A DNA stretch of 64,000 nucleotides from Bacteroidota bacterium (lineage in GTDB: Bacteria > Bacteroidota > Bacteroidia > Bacteroidales > Paludibacteraceae). Where the stretch lies: the NCBI GenBank assembly GCA_017860295.1, contig JAFNAS010000011.1, forward strand, positions 186,001-250,000, read 5' to 3'. This document shows, piece after piece, positions 8,476 to 18,489 of this stretch. A model generated the notes under the pieces. That model was not told where the DNA came from, made no database searches, and saw only the letters and a list, made by a program, of their open reading frames with translations. Numbering within the stretch: the stretch's first letter is position 1; each line of letters opens with the position of its first letter. The translations under genes and the position numbers were made by a program.

Positions 8476-9238
8476 ACAAAAAAGTAGGGGAAAGGCGTTT
8501 TTCCTCGTATCCATCCGATTGGGAAAAAGAACGGAAAGTGAATAAGATTGGGTCCCCGTTGATTGTCTGATCCGACATTGGTAAAGATTTGCAGGTTGTC
8601 TTAGGATTGCTTTTTCACTTGTCATGTGTACGAGTCAGGAGACTTGCGCTAACGGACAAATTACATCTTATCGTATTGTTTTATAATTGTTTATAAGTAA
8701 ATTTCTCTCTCTTTCAGTTTCTATCATCAATTCTTTTGCCTATTTCAAATTTTCACTTTTTGATTGTATGATTTTTTGTAAATCAAACCATATTTCCAAT
8801 CGGAACCATTTACAAACTCACTTATTTTCTCGAATATTCTTATTCCTTTCTGAATTAAATTTCTGTTTTTTTGAGCGAGATTATTCTACACATCTATTTC
8901 CTTCTGATTTATAACCTCAATTAGGATGATATATGACATGTTCTACCTGATTACTTTTCCATAACCTTGTTTTTCCCAAATTCCCGAAGAGTCACAAGCC
9001 AACTATTTTTGTTAAAAATTCAGTCTATCAACAGACGGAATACAGGATTGCAAATATGCCGAAAAAGCTGTAAAAACAGGAGGTTTCAACCATTTCTGTT
9101 CATATAATGTAATTTGCAATATTATTTATGTTTCTTATTTATACAAATATTTATGCTCTATTTTCTTGTAAAACAACAAATGCATGCTTATATTTACACA
9201 CAATTAATGCCATTTTATTAACAAAACACACTTTTACC
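8476..9238. other. Gene-poor AT-rich interval
   Basis: About 760 nt between the men promoter and a lipoprotein gene. I see no convincing coding frame, tRNA or transposase. It contains one short dispersed repeat (8630-8651) and otherwise low-complexity T-rich sequence. Confidence 0.6.
8630..8651. repeat. 22-nt dispersed repeat, copy 1
   Basis: The segment beginning ACGAGTCAGGAGACT recurs at 23581-23602 with two mismatches in 22 nt. Both copies lie in gene-poor accessory DNA. The core GAGTCAGGAGACTC is nearly palindromic. Confidence 0.6.
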
Positions 9239-10237
9239 ATGAATCGATGCAATCTATGTTTGGGATTATTATCAATCTTCTTTTTGTCGTGTAAAACGGG
9301 AAACGAATTACCCGGTGATTTAATTGCCGTCAAGTTAAATCCATCGCTCATCCAGCTAACGGAAGGAACCAACATCCCGATGAATGTAAAAAGAAATGTA
9401 ACCGGATCGAGCAATGACACCAAAGTGATCTATGCCGTGCAGATCTATGAAAATAACGCCAAATATTATTATGGTCTTTTCGATAATCCCGACAGCATGA
9501 AAATTGCACTCTCGACAAACAAATCGTATAATTTTCGGATTGCAGCGTTCAGAATCGGAACCGGAAGCGGGCTTAGGCAGGAAGAAATGGCTGACGGACA
9601 ATATTTCTATCTTCCCAATAAAATTCTTTTAGGAAACAAATTTGTAAAAGGCAATTCGCTGAAAGATATAAACTTGATATCGTCTATCAAATTAAAGAAA
9701 CTCTTGGCAAAAGATTATCCTGAAATTGATGCCTTTTACTGCGAAAAAACAATATCCGCAGAAAAAGGCATATCAAATATCGACTTCAATATGCTCCGGA
9801 TGGGATTTGGCGTGACATTCAACATCGATGGATTAACCTATGGAAAGCTTAATATTTACATGGGCGACGATACCATTTCAATTTCTCCACCGACCACTAC
9901 CTGTAATTCCATAAGGCTTTTCAAGCCGCTGAAAGGCGATCTGGCAACCATTTTCAATAAGGCCGATTCTTACTCCGAATCGATCGACATAGAAGTCCAA
10001 TGGATAGGTAACGGAACCGTATCTGCACTGGAAAGTACCTTCTCGTTCAACAGAAATTATTGCAAAACAATTAATATTGAGATTAATACAATCAAATCTT
10101 CTTTGCAATTCGAAGAGTGGTCGACAGCGTTATATGAAAATACGAATCGTCGCCTCACAGCTCCTTTCGGCGCTAAAACCTGGATGGCAGATGCCTGGTT
10201 CGGTATAGAAAACTCCTCCGCAGAAGTAGTGATATAG
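9239..10237 (+). CDS. Putative lipoprotein, unknown function
   Basis: 332 residues from ATG 9239, chosen because it opens a clean SPII signal (MNRCNLCLGLLSIFFLSC) with the lipobox Cys at residue 18; an upstream in-frame ATG at 9128 would add a Cys-rich non-signal stretch. The mature part is beta-rich with a pattern seen in fimbrillin/Mfa-like or FimB-type lipoproteins of Bacteroidales (KVIYAVQIYENN, NYCKTINIEINT, FGAKTWMADAWFG), but I cannot name a family. It stands alone between two long gaps. Confidence 0.75.
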   Translation: MNRCNLCLGLLSIFFLSCKTGNELPGDLIAVKLNPSLIQLTEGTNIPMNVKRNVTGSSNDTKVIYAVQIYENNAKYYYGLFDNPDSMKIALSTNKSYNFRIAAFRIGTGSGLRQEEMADGQYFYLPNKILLGNKFVKGNSLKDINLISSIKLKKLLAKDYPEIDAFYCEKTISAEKGISNIDFNMLRMGFGVTFNIDGLTYGKLNIYMGDDTISISPPTTTCNSIRLFKPLKGDLATIFNKADSYSESIDIEVQWIGNGTVSALESTFSFNRNYCKTINIEINTIKSSLQFEEWSTALYENTNRRLTAPFGAKTWMADAWFGIENSSAEVVI

Positions 10238-10942
10238 CATTGTGCCACACTTTACAGACACTAATTTTATCTGTTTATTCTTATAATAGGCAATTTTCTA
10301 TTGAATAATACGCACATATTTTATGTTTTTCAACATATACCACTTGCGAACAAACAGAACCAAAATGCACATTAAGGGGTCATCATAGAAGCTGGATAAT
10401 AAATATATAAAACTTTAATTTTCAGATGAATATAATATGAAATTTGCCTTCGTAAATCAATCACAAAAAATGCGAGTTAATCTACAGTAAAAATATACAA
10501 CAAAAATAATTATTTATATTACCACTTGTTTTAATTGTATTTTTTATTTTTCTTTGTATGCATATTCTGCTAATAACGATAAACTGATGATCGTTATCGG
10601 ATGCTATTAATCGGAAAAGGGAATTGCCCACAGGATCGGAGCTATTTTGTTTCATTAAGACCACTGAAGTTAATCTATGGCCGATCCGAAAACAACCAAA
10701 ATCGAACCTGCTCTCGCCTGAGCAAGAGAAAACAATTTTATTTATTGAAAGGCATAGATGTGTCTTGACAGCGAAGCTTATGGCTATTGCGCTACAAGCA
10801 ACTATGAATAGATGCCTGTGTTTGCCATTATTCCGGCTCACCTTCGGGCGCCGAATAACGACATTTTGCTTCGCCATAGACCGTTTACGGGCTAAGTTGG
10901 CATAATTGGCACAATACATAACCGTTAAAACAAATCGATATT
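10238..10942. other. Gene-poor interval
   Basis: About 700 nt, AT-rich at first and more balanced after 10570. Open frames of 93 (10624-10905, plus) and 145 (10482-10919, minus) codons overlap each other, resemble no family I know and lack start signals. I see no RNA gene or mobile element. Confidence 0.5.
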
Positions 10943-11020
10943 ATGAAACGAACATGTTGCTTCACAACATCTAAGGGTACTATAATGATTTCAGCACCAT
11001 GGAGTTCCATTCTTTCTTAG
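10943..11020 (+). CDS. Possible 25-residue leader peptide
   Basis: ATG at 10943 opens a 25-codon frame (MKRTCCFTTSKGTIMISAPW and five more) ending at TAG 11018-11020, 20 nt before the start of the T9SS protein gene. It could be a leader ORF or chance; no conservation can be judged here. Confidence 0.2.
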   Translation: MKRTCCFTTSKGTIMISAPWSSILS

Positions 11021-11040
11021 ACGAAAAAAATTATTATAGT

Positions 11041-12096
11041 ATGAAACACATCTTGTCTTTATCTCTTACTGTCATGATCGGTACCAGTCTGTTGGCTCAA
11101 AGCCGTACTACTGCCGTTCTGACAAAACACCGCAACCTGCCTCATGCCGGTGACTCCATTATCAAACAACAAGTAGAATTTGTGGATCCGGGAGCAGCCG
11201 GACGCAACATCACCTGGGATTTTCACAACGTGCATCCTGTGAACGATGCGTACAACCTTCGGTACAAAGCTCTTACTGCCGATACATCCCGGCTGGCCGG
11301 TATCGAGCACCGCACCATCTACCGCTTTCGGGTGCAAGGCGACACGCTATGGCATACGGGATATGAAAATACTACTACGCTGATGGAGTACACGCACCCT
11401 GAACTTAAAATGAGGTTTCCGTTTCATTACGGCGATACCGTTAGTTGCCAGTTCGAGGGCAAGGGCGAATATTGCCATCGCATTCCGCTGCATGTGGCCG
11501 GAACCACCACGACAACCGCCGACGGGACAGGGATGCTGTATGCTCCGCAAGGGTTCGAATATAAAAACGTGTTGCGCGTGACAAGCATTCGCGAATATAC
11601 CGAAACCGGTGTCGACAGCGTAACTATGCGGTTGGAGACCTATGCCTGGTATGTGAAGGGTAACCGTTATCCGGTATTCGAAACGGTGAAAACAGCCACG
11701 CATAAAGCCGGTAAAGAAGAGACCGAACACAAGGTTGCTTCGTTCTTTTACCCACCTATGAATCAGCAACAACAGACCGACACCACCGGACTGGCCGAGA
11801 AAGAGACCGATCCGGAAAGCCAACCTGAAATAGACCGGATATTTACCAATTGCAAGTTGTTCCCCAATCCTGTGGAATCACAATTAAGGATAGAATATGA
11901 CCTGACACAGAGTGCGGCGATCGGTTTTTCGGTGCATGATGCTGTGGGTATTCCTAAAGTCATCACTTCACCAAAACAGCAGCAGGCAGGACACTACACT
12001 GAGACTATCTCTATGGGAGGGTTTTCCCGTGGCGTTTACCCTCTCTACGTAAAGGTAGATGGCTTGGTAAAAACATTACATGTGGTCAAAAAATGA
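11041..12096 (+). CDS. Secreted protein with type IX secretion (Por) C-terminal sorting domain
   Basis: 351 residues from ATG 11041. An SPI signal peptide (MKHILSLSLTVMIGTSLLAQ) exports it to the periplasm. The last 80 residues form a type A T9SS sorting domain: LFPNPVESQLRIEYDL, an internal GxxxGVYPLYVKVDG strand, and a final short basic KTLHVVKK. Such proteins cross the outer membrane through the PorSS/T9SS and are displayed on the surface or released. The middle (residues 20-265) is beta-rich and not recognisable. A Gln-rich linker (MNQQQQTDTTG) precedes the sorting domain. Confidence 0.85.
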   Translation: MKHILSLSLTVMIGTSLLAQSRTTAVLTKHRNLPHAGDSIIKQQVEFVDPGAAGRNITWDFHNVHPVNDAYNLRYKALTADTSRLAGIEHRTIYRFRVQGDTLWHTGYENTTTLMEYTHPELKMRFPFHYGDTVSCQFEGKGEYCHRIPLHVAGTTTTTADGTGMLYAPQGFEYKNVLRVTSIREYTETGVDSVTMRLETYAWYVKGNRYPVFETVKTATHKAGKEETEHKVASFFYPPMNQQQQTDTTGLAEKETDPESQPEIDRIFTNCKLFPNPVESQLRIEYDLTQSAAIGFSVHDAVGIPKVITSPKQQQAGHYTETISMGGFSRGVYPLYVKVDGLVKTLHVVKK

Positions 12097-12251
12097 AAAA
12101 AATGTGCAAAAGAATGCCTGACTACAAAAGAGCACAACGGAATCTTAGTGATAAAAAAGAGTGTAAAATTATTAACACAAAGTGATGGTTAAGAAGAACC
12201 TAATGCTTAAATAAAATAACATTTCAATAAAGATTTACCCTATGGCTTCGG

Positions 12252-12277
12252 TATAGGATCGATATACGATCGCTATA
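12252..12277. repeat. Quasi-palindrome
   Basis: TATAGGATCGATAT facing ATACGATCGCTATA makes a 26-nt inverted repeat interrupted by single-base bulges, about 50 nt before the next start codon. Purpose unknown. Confidence 0.4.
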
Positions 12278-12328
12278 GGATAAGCGAGAGACAAGTAAGA
12301 AATATTAATTATTAAAAATGCTGAATTT

Positions 12329-12895
12329 ATGGCAGAATCAAAAAACAACATCGTGACCCACGGGTTGAGTGGGACAGTAGGCGACATGTTAGTATTCCGC
12401 AATCGTGCAGGTAAAACCATTGTATCGGCCAAGCCGAAGGAGAGAACCGGTGAGCCTTCGGAAGCTCAGATAAAACACCAGAGTCGTTTTCAGGAAGCTA
12501 CCCTTTACGGGAAAAGCGTGCTGGCCGATCCGACATTGAAAGAGGAGTACAAAGCCGCTGCTCCCGAAGGGGTAACGGCCTACAATGTGGCTGTGAGCGA
12601 CTTCATGCATGCTCCGAACATCAAAGAAGTGAATGTGAGTAAGTACACTGGCAAAACCGGAGATACGATTGAGGTAGAGGTGACTGACGATTTCAAAGTA
12701 ATGACAGTAAGTGTTACTATCTATAATGCCGATGGTAGCGAGGTAGAACATGGCAATGCCGTGCAGCAGGTGAATGAAGCCAAGTGGCTCTACACCGCCA
12801 CTATTACCAATGCCAGCTTGAGCGGCGACAAAATTGTGATTCGCGCGTTCGATCTGCCGGGAAACATCTCCGGGCAGGAAAAGACACTGGGCTAA
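12329..12895 (+). CDS. Conserved hypothetical protein, two-part beta-rich
   Basis: 188 residues, no signal peptide. The N-terminus (NNIVTHGLSGTVGDMLVFRN, then GKTIVSAKP) is a conserved Gly-rich beta motif that I recall from Bacteroidetes hypothetical proteins and that resembles DUF6266 in layout: a Gly-x-Val-Gly module, then an EAQ..HQ..F helix. The C-terminal 90 residues look like an Ig-like strand set (GDTIEVEVTDDF, VSVTIYNADGSEV, IVIRAFDLPGN). Function is not known. It precedes the RHS genes on the same strand and could belong to that unit, although a hairpin at 12905-12938 separates them. Confidence 0.75.
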   Translation: MAESKNNIVTHGLSGTVGDMLVFRNRAGKTIVSAKPKERTGEPSEAQIKHQSRFQEATLYGKSVLADPTLKEEYKAAAPEGVTAYNVAVSDFMHAPNIKEVNVSKYTGKTGDTIEVEVTDDFKVMTVSVTIYNADGSEVEHGNAVQQVNEAKWLYTATITNASLSGDKIVIRAFDLPGNISGQEKTLG

Positions 12896-12904
12896 AACCT
12901 TGAA

Positions 12905-12938
12905 ACAGTAATCCGGTAGAGAGTTACCGGGTTACTGT
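12905..12938 (+). terminator. Hairpin after the 188-residue gene
   Basis: A 14-bp stem (ACAGTAATCCGGTA with TACCGGGTTACTGT, one GU pair) and a 6-nt loop follow the stop codon by 9 nt. There is no strong U tract, so termination is plausible but not certain. Confidence 0.5.
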
Positions 12939-13017
12939 GAAAAACATCGTTCTTTGCAAAAACCATAACGGTACGGCTTTTTATCTAATGAAAGATTATT
13001 AATCAACTTCCTAGTCC

Positions 13018-16000
13018 ATGAAATCAAAAATATCAATATTTGTTGTAACATCTTTGTTTTGTGCTATAACCCAAGCTATGGGAGAAACTACACCCACTTT
13101 TCCAAAAATTGTACCTGTTTCTCCGAACGCAGCGGCATTAGGCATATACGGCACTATTCCCGTTAGCTACTATACAGGTGTTCCAAATATTACGCTTCCT
13201 ATGTATGAAGTAGAATTGGATGGAAAAAAAATTCCCATTTCTTTTAGTTATCATGCTTCAGGTGTCAAAGTTATGCAAGAAGCAAGCACAGTAGGATTGG
13301 GTTGGGTACTCAATGCAGGAGGATGTATCACTAAAGAAATCCGGAGTTGGGATGATTTTCAGAAATCGCCAACAGGCTACTATTTTGACACAGAATTACC
13401 AGCGCCAACAAGTAATAATGATTGGGACACAACTCTTTCACCTGATATATTAGCAAGATTTAAAGGATATGCTGGAGGGTCTTATGATGCAGAACCCGAT
13501 TTATTCCATTTTAATTTTGCATCTTTTTCCGGATCTTGTTTTTTCAAAAAAATGAATGCCAATGGGAACACAGAAAACTCTGCAAAAGCTATAATACGGA
13601 ATGGAAAGGAAAATCTGAAAATCCAGTATTTTATTGTTGGTGGAATTTGCAATGAAGAAGATTATTGGATAGTAACGGATGCTGATGGGTTCAAGTATCA
13701 TTTCCACACGAATGAAAAAACGACTACTTATATTAGCGATGCAAATGTAGACCGGACATATTTTAAGTACAAGCCCAATCAGCCTTATGCCACAACATCA
13801 TGGTATCTTGATTCTATCGTATCTCCTACTCACAAGCGAATCAGTTTTTCGTATAGTAAAGACAATATTTATACACATGTATCATATTCCGAGTATGTCT
13901 ATAGATTAATCAATATGCAATCGGATTGTTATCATAACGAAGACGGATTATTGACAGCCAATGAGTATTCATACCCCTATACATATTCAAAAAATGAACA
14001 GGTTTTGCTGAAGGAGATAACCTTACCCAATGGGACGGTTATTGTTAATTATTCTGATCGGAACGATATAGAATCTGTTGATACAAAAAATAAAGCCCGG
14101 AAAATTGACAACATTGTAGTCCAGAATAATACAGGTACTACTATAGAGCGAATAAAATTGAATCAGTCTTATATTGGCAGCTTATCTTTAAGTGACACAC
14201 AGAAACGATTAATGCTTGATTCTCTAAATATAAACAACAAGACCTACGCTTTTTCTTATTATAATAGAAGGATTGGATTGCCGGAAAAAGACAATGCACA
14301 TGCCGATTATTGGGGATATTATAACCATTCTAATGTAAGCTATTCAACTGATTTTCGTTTGGCACCTTCAACTGTTATTCAGGATGGGAATGATTATTAC
14401 TATTTAACAGGGAAAGATAACCAACCCAATGAAGAATACATGAAAATAGGGACATTAACCGCCATCCAATACCCAACAGGAGGTAAAAGTGTATTTGATT
14501 ATGAAACACACGATTTTTCAAATTCAATTAGTGGCTCTGTAGACGAAAAAACGGTTGGTAGTTATTCCTATTTTTATGATGAAATGAACCCTAACGAATC
14601 TAATTTTAAAGAATACAGCGATGAATTTGAAGTAACAGATGAAACGCCAAAAGGAACCCTCAAAATTGACTACTACCGATATACCAGCAATGACAGCAGA
14701 ACAGTACCTGCAATCATTACTGTGCAAAGAAAAACAAGTAGTACAGGTTTTGAAAACATACAACGATGTGATATTGAGTGCTTAGAAGGAGAAAGTAACA
14801 GAAAAACAGAAAAGCTTCCTATCATTTTTCCCAGCGCAGGAACCTACCGGATAAGAATAAGTACTGATTCTTTACTATATCCCAATATCAACGTTTCAAT
14901 CCAGTGCCCTTTTACTAAAAAAATTAACAAAGGAGGCGGACTCAGAATAAAATCCATTAGCGACTATACAAATGCAACTAATTATACTAAACGCACTTTC
15001 AACTATCAAAGAGATGGAATAAGCACTGGATTGCTTATGAATCAACTAGATAATATAATTTGTATTAAAGACAACTTGCAAACGTTATCGAATGGGCGGA
15101 TATGTTCGGTTGGCATTCTTGGCATAATTGCATCGTCAAGTCCGTGGACTCCTTTTAGTAATTCGGCATCTGGGCAATCTGTCGGTTATTCATATGTAGA
15201 AGAGGCAGTTGTCAATTCAACAGGAAATAACGGGAAAACAGTCTATGGTTTTACCAATCAAGAGGATCGGGTCATTGACGTTCATGATCGACTCATCAAA
15301 GGATATCCGTCTCTACCGAATCTGAATAATGGAAGTCTCTTGAGTACTACCTACTACGACAATCAGGATCATATTATCAAAAAAGAAGAGTTTGAGTATT
15401 GTAAACTAGATTCTGACAGCATTAAAGGGTTAATGTGTTATAAACCGGCAATATTTGGAGGAATAAGTGGAGATGGCATCAATCTTAAATACTATGATTT
15501 ATATTCGGAACGATGGGTCTTGAATAAAAAAAACGAATCGTGGTTGTATGGCGACAAGTGGCTTTCTCAAACTGCCGAATACCAATATGATAGCAACAAC
15601 TGGCTGATAAACAATGAAAAAACAATCAATAGTACAAATGACACTTTATCTCACACAATAAAATATCCGCATGATTATACTACCGACCCTTATATCTCTA
15701 TGGTCAATAATAATATGTTATCTCCGGCTGTTGAAAATGCAAGTTTCAAGAACAATGTACTCTTGCAAAAGACCATCACCAACTATAAAAATTGGGGTAA
15801 CAATATCTTTGCCCCAGAGACGGTTCAACTGCAAACAAGCCAGCAAATAAATCCAGAAACCCGCTTGACGTATTATAATTACGACGCTAAGGGTAATCCG
15901 CTCCATATAACTAAAGACGGAGCCGCAAAGATCAGTTATCTCTGGAGCTACAACTACCAATATCCTGTAGCCAAAATAGAGGGCCTGACGTATGATGAGG

Positions 16001-17706
16001 TAGAGTCGGCTATAGGTGAAAATACGATCAACACATTGGCGGCCAATTCCAATCCTACAAAAAGTGAGATTGAACAGATACGTTCGTCTATTACCGCAAG
16101 TGGAAAAATGGGCATGGTGTCTACCTACACTTATATTCCACTTATCGGAATGGCAACAGCTACCGACCCACGGGGGATCACCACCAATTATACCTATGAT
16201 TCTTTCAACCGACTCTTTTTAGCACGCAACGATGATAAAAATATTGTTGCCAAATATAGCTACGGCTATCAAAACAATCCGGATGATGGAATGGGTGGTT
16301 ACTCACAAATTAGTGTAAAAATTAATGACTATAACACGGTTTACCTGCAGGGCACAGTAGGTACAGCCACAGCCACGGTAAGTGATGGTTCGGGTGATTA
16401 TAGCTATGCATGGAGCCTGACCAATAGCAACGGCACTTCACTGGCCACCGGTTCGGCGCAATCCTTTAGCTTTAACTGCACTTTCCCGCAACCAGCAGGG
16501 AGTATAAATTTCTCGGCAGACGGCTGTGTGGTGAATTCTTCTTTCGAGAGTTCTATCAGCATGGAAGAGGGCTCCGGGGGATACAGCTATTCGTGGTATG
16601 TAAAAACCAAGGTGGGTGCTGATGTATCGTTAGGAAGCACAACAGGAGAGAGCATTTCATTTACTTTACCCGCCACCGGCGAATATACTGTTTATTGTGA
16701 TATTCTGGATGAGAATACTAAGGCCAAGACTACGGTATCCAAAAGTCTTACTTGTTATACTGCACCTTCGTTGTCTAACTTGGCATCATCCAGTATTTTT
16801 CGAGTACAATCGCAAGGATACGCTGCGGCTACAGTAACAGGAGGATCGGGTAGTTTCAGGTACTCGTTCACCGTACAGAACAGTAGCGGTGCTACTATTG
16901 CTCAAAGCAGTGCATCGGCATCATCCTCTTTTACATTCACTCCAACGGAGACCGGAACACTCCGAGTAACCGGCTATGTAACCGATAATATTACCGGATT
17001 TACCGATAATAAAACACTATCGGTCACCTGTTATCCGGCACTGAGCCTATCCCTCGATAGACAACCGGCAGCAGCTGTAACGCAAGATGCCAACATAGCT
17101 ACTGCCACTCTAACCAATGGAGTCGGAACGTATTACTACGACTGGGAAGTAAACAATGACGATAACGGAGTGTTACAGGCAAGTGCTTCGGATCAAACTG
17201 CAAATACGTATAGTTTTACATGCAGGGACGCTGGAACTACAACGATCGCCTGTGTCGTAACCAACAGAGAAACCGGAGAAATTATAGAGAACAAACAGAC
17301 TTTTTCCTGCTATACCTCACCGACTGCTTCTTTGAGCAATGTACCGACATACTGTATGCAGAGTACTCCTTTTTCGGTAACAGTAGTTCCTTCGGGTGGC
17401 TCAGGTACATACACTTACAGTTGGTCGTGCTCCAATGGCACCATTAACGGAAGTTCTACCGGCAGTAGTTGCAACATAACTGCTACGTCAACAAGCACTT
17501 TAACAATTAGTTGCACCGTGAAAGACGAAACAACGAGTAAAACCATTTCAACGAGTCAATCCATCCCGTGCTATACAACACCTACTACAACCATCAGCAA
17601 AAACAAGACGGTTTATGCTATAAATGACACAGGTACGGCAACAGTCTCTGTGAATGATGGTTCGGGACGGCACTTCACTGGCCACCGGTTCGGCGCAATC
17701 CTTTAG
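13018..17706 (+). CDS. Giant RHS-locus partner protein with YD-type and Cys-ended Ig/PKD-like repeats (frame broken at its 3' end)
   Basis: 1562 residues with a signal peptide (MKSKISIFVVTSLFCAITQA). The N-terminal 1,000 residues are the usual first protein of Bacteroidetes RHS pairs: IPVSYYTGVPNITLPMYEV, ISFSYHASGVKV, GLGWVLNAGG, then YD-like repeats (NYDAKGNPLHITKDG, NYTYDSFNRLF). From residue 1100 it carries Ig/PKD-like units of about 90 residues, each ending in Cys-Tyr-x-x-Pro (CYTAP, CYPAL, CYTSP, CYTTP). At 17666/17667 a 35-nt segment present in the first repeat (16395-16429) is missing, shifting the frame and stopping it at 17706. The remaining coding sequence continues at 17667-18478. 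Residues about 520-630 contain a module (YFYDEMNPNES) repeated at the end of that remainder. Confidence 0.85.
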   Translation: MKSKISIFVVTSLFCAITQAMGETTPTFPKIVPVSPNAAALGIYGTIPVSYYTGVPNITLPMYEVELDGKKIPISFSYHASGVKVMQEASTVGLGWVLNAGGCITKEIRSWDDFQKSPTGYYFDTELPAPTSNNDWDTTLSPDILARFKGYAGGSYDAEPDLFHFNFASFSGSCFFKKMNANGNTENSAKAIIRNGKENLKIQYFIVGGICNEEDYWIVTDADGFKYHFHTNEKTTTYISDANVDRTYFKYKPNQPYATTSWYLDSIVSPTHKRISFSYSKDNIYTHVSYSEYVYRLINMQSDCYHNEDGLLTANEYSYPYTYSKNEQVLLKEITLPNGTVIVNYSDRNDIESVDTKNKARKIDNIVVQNNTGTTIERIKLNQSYIGSLSLSDTQKRLMLDSLNINNKTYAFSYYNRRIGLPEKDNAHADYWGYYNHSNVSYSTDFRLAPSTVIQDGNDYYYLTGKDNQPNEEYMKIGTLTAIQYPTGGKSVFDYETHDFSNSISGSVDEKTVGSYSYFYDEMNPNESNFKEYSDEFEVTDETPKGTLKIDYYRYTSNDSRTVPAIITVQRKTSSTGFENIQRCDIECLEGESNRKTEKLPIIFPSAGTYRIRISTDSLLYPNINVSIQCPFTKKINKGGGLRIKSISDYTNATNYTKRTFNYQRDGISTGLLMNQLDNIICIKDNLQTLSNGRICSVGILGIIASSSPWTPFSNSASGQSVGYSYVEEAVVNSTGNNGKTVYGFTNQEDRVIDVHDRLIKGYPSLPNLNNGSLLSTTYYDNQDHIIKKEEFEYCKLDSDSIKGLMCYKPAIFGGISGDGINLKYYDLYSERWVLNKKNESWLYGDKWLSQTAEYQYDSNNWLINNEKTINSTNDTLSHTIKYPHDYTTDPYISMVNNNMLSPAVENASFKNNVLLQKTITNYKNWGNNIFAPETVQLQTSQQINPETRLTYYNYDAKGNPLHITKDGAAKISYLWSYNYQYPVAKIEGLTYDEVESAIGENTINTLAANSNPTKSEIEQIRSSITASGKMGMVSTYTYIPLIGMATATDPRGITTNYTYDSFNRLFLARNDDKNIVAKYSYGYQNNPDDGMGGYSQISVKINDYNTVYLQGTVGTATATVSDGSGDYSYAWSLTNSNGTSLATGSAQSFSFNCTFPQPAGSINFSADGCVVNSSFESSISMEEGSGGYSYSWYVKTKVGADVSLGSTTGESISFTLPATGEYTVYCDILDENTKAKTTVSKSLTCYTAPSLSNLASSSIFRVQSQGYAAATVTGGSGSFRYSFTVQNSSGATIAQSSASASSSFTFTPTETGTLRVTGYVTDNITGFTDNKTLSVTCYPALSLSLDRQPAAAVTQDANIATATLTNGVGTYYYDWEVNNDDNGVLQASASDQTANTYSFTCRDAGTTTIACVVTNRETGEIIENKQTFSCYTSPTASLSNVPTYCMQSTPFSVTVVPSGGSGTYTYSWSCSNGTINGSSTGSSCNITATSTSTLTISCTVKDETTSKTISTSQSIPCYTTPTTTISKNKTVYAINDTGTATVSVNDGSGRHFTGHRFGAIL

Positions 17707-18478
17707 CTTTAACTGCACAGAAACAGGAGATCTGACTATCTCATGCAGGGTAACAGACCAATTGACAGGTAGCTACAAGGATCAATCTCAAACATTCCAT
17801 TGTTTCCCTCCTCCTGAAAGCTATATTAATTTATCTTCCTCCACTTGTGTGGTTGGATCTTCTGTTAATATTTCCCTCTTTACTGAGCAAGGATCGGGAG
17901 TGTGTAGTTATGTGTGGACAGTAACCAATAGTTCCGGACAAAATCAAACTCTTACCGACAATACTGCATCCCTGATTCAATTGACTCTGACAGAAACCGG
18001 AGTCTATAATATCACATGTGTTGTAACAGATAAAAATACATTAGCAACATATACGGCAGAAGCGACCTTAACTTGTAAAAATAATGACCCTACCCCTCTT
18101 CCTGTAGGGAGTACGATTACCAGCTATTACTATTTTTATGACGATATGAATCCCGATGAATCTAATTATGAAGAATACAGTGATGAATTTGAAGTACAAA
18201 GCTCAAATTTAAATAACATTGTAACTATTCAATATTATAGGCTTTCTGATGTTGGATATTCTGATCAAACGGCTCCTGCAGCAATCATTATACAGAAAAA
18301 AACGGATGCGAGTTATGGAAGTATCAAAACCTATAATGTAGAATGTGCAGCAGGGGAGAATAATCTCAAACAAGTAAATTATCCGATATGTTTTCCATCC
18401 GCTGGGACTTATCGTATAAGAATAAGTTCATATCCGTCTCTGCATCCTATGATTCTTGTCATTATTAAAACTAAATAA
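17654..18478 (+). pseudogene. Out-of-frame 3' part of the RHS partner gene
   Basis: Open from ATG 17654, but the sequence is the continuation of the upstream gene in another frame. It starts within the repeat (GTSLATGSAQSFSFNCT, also encoded at 16430-16481), goes on with two more Ig-like units (CFPPPESYINLSSS; then a unit ending LTCKN) and ends with a second copy of the YFYDDMNPDESNYEEYSDEF module found in the upstream part. There is no signal peptide, so if translated alone it would stay in the cytoplasm. A deletion, gene conversion between repeats or an assembly error could explain it. Confidence 0.7.
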
Positions 18479-18489
18479 CCGCTCCTCAC

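Noticed and set aside
8435-8578. Upstream extension of the menI thioesterase to ATG 8578
   Set aside because: The -7 promoter box lies inside it, and the extra 48 residues do not look like the hotdog family.
10482-10919. Overlapping open frames on both strands in the 10.5-10.9 kb gap
   Set aside because: They overlap each other, have unusual composition and no recognisable motif or start signal.
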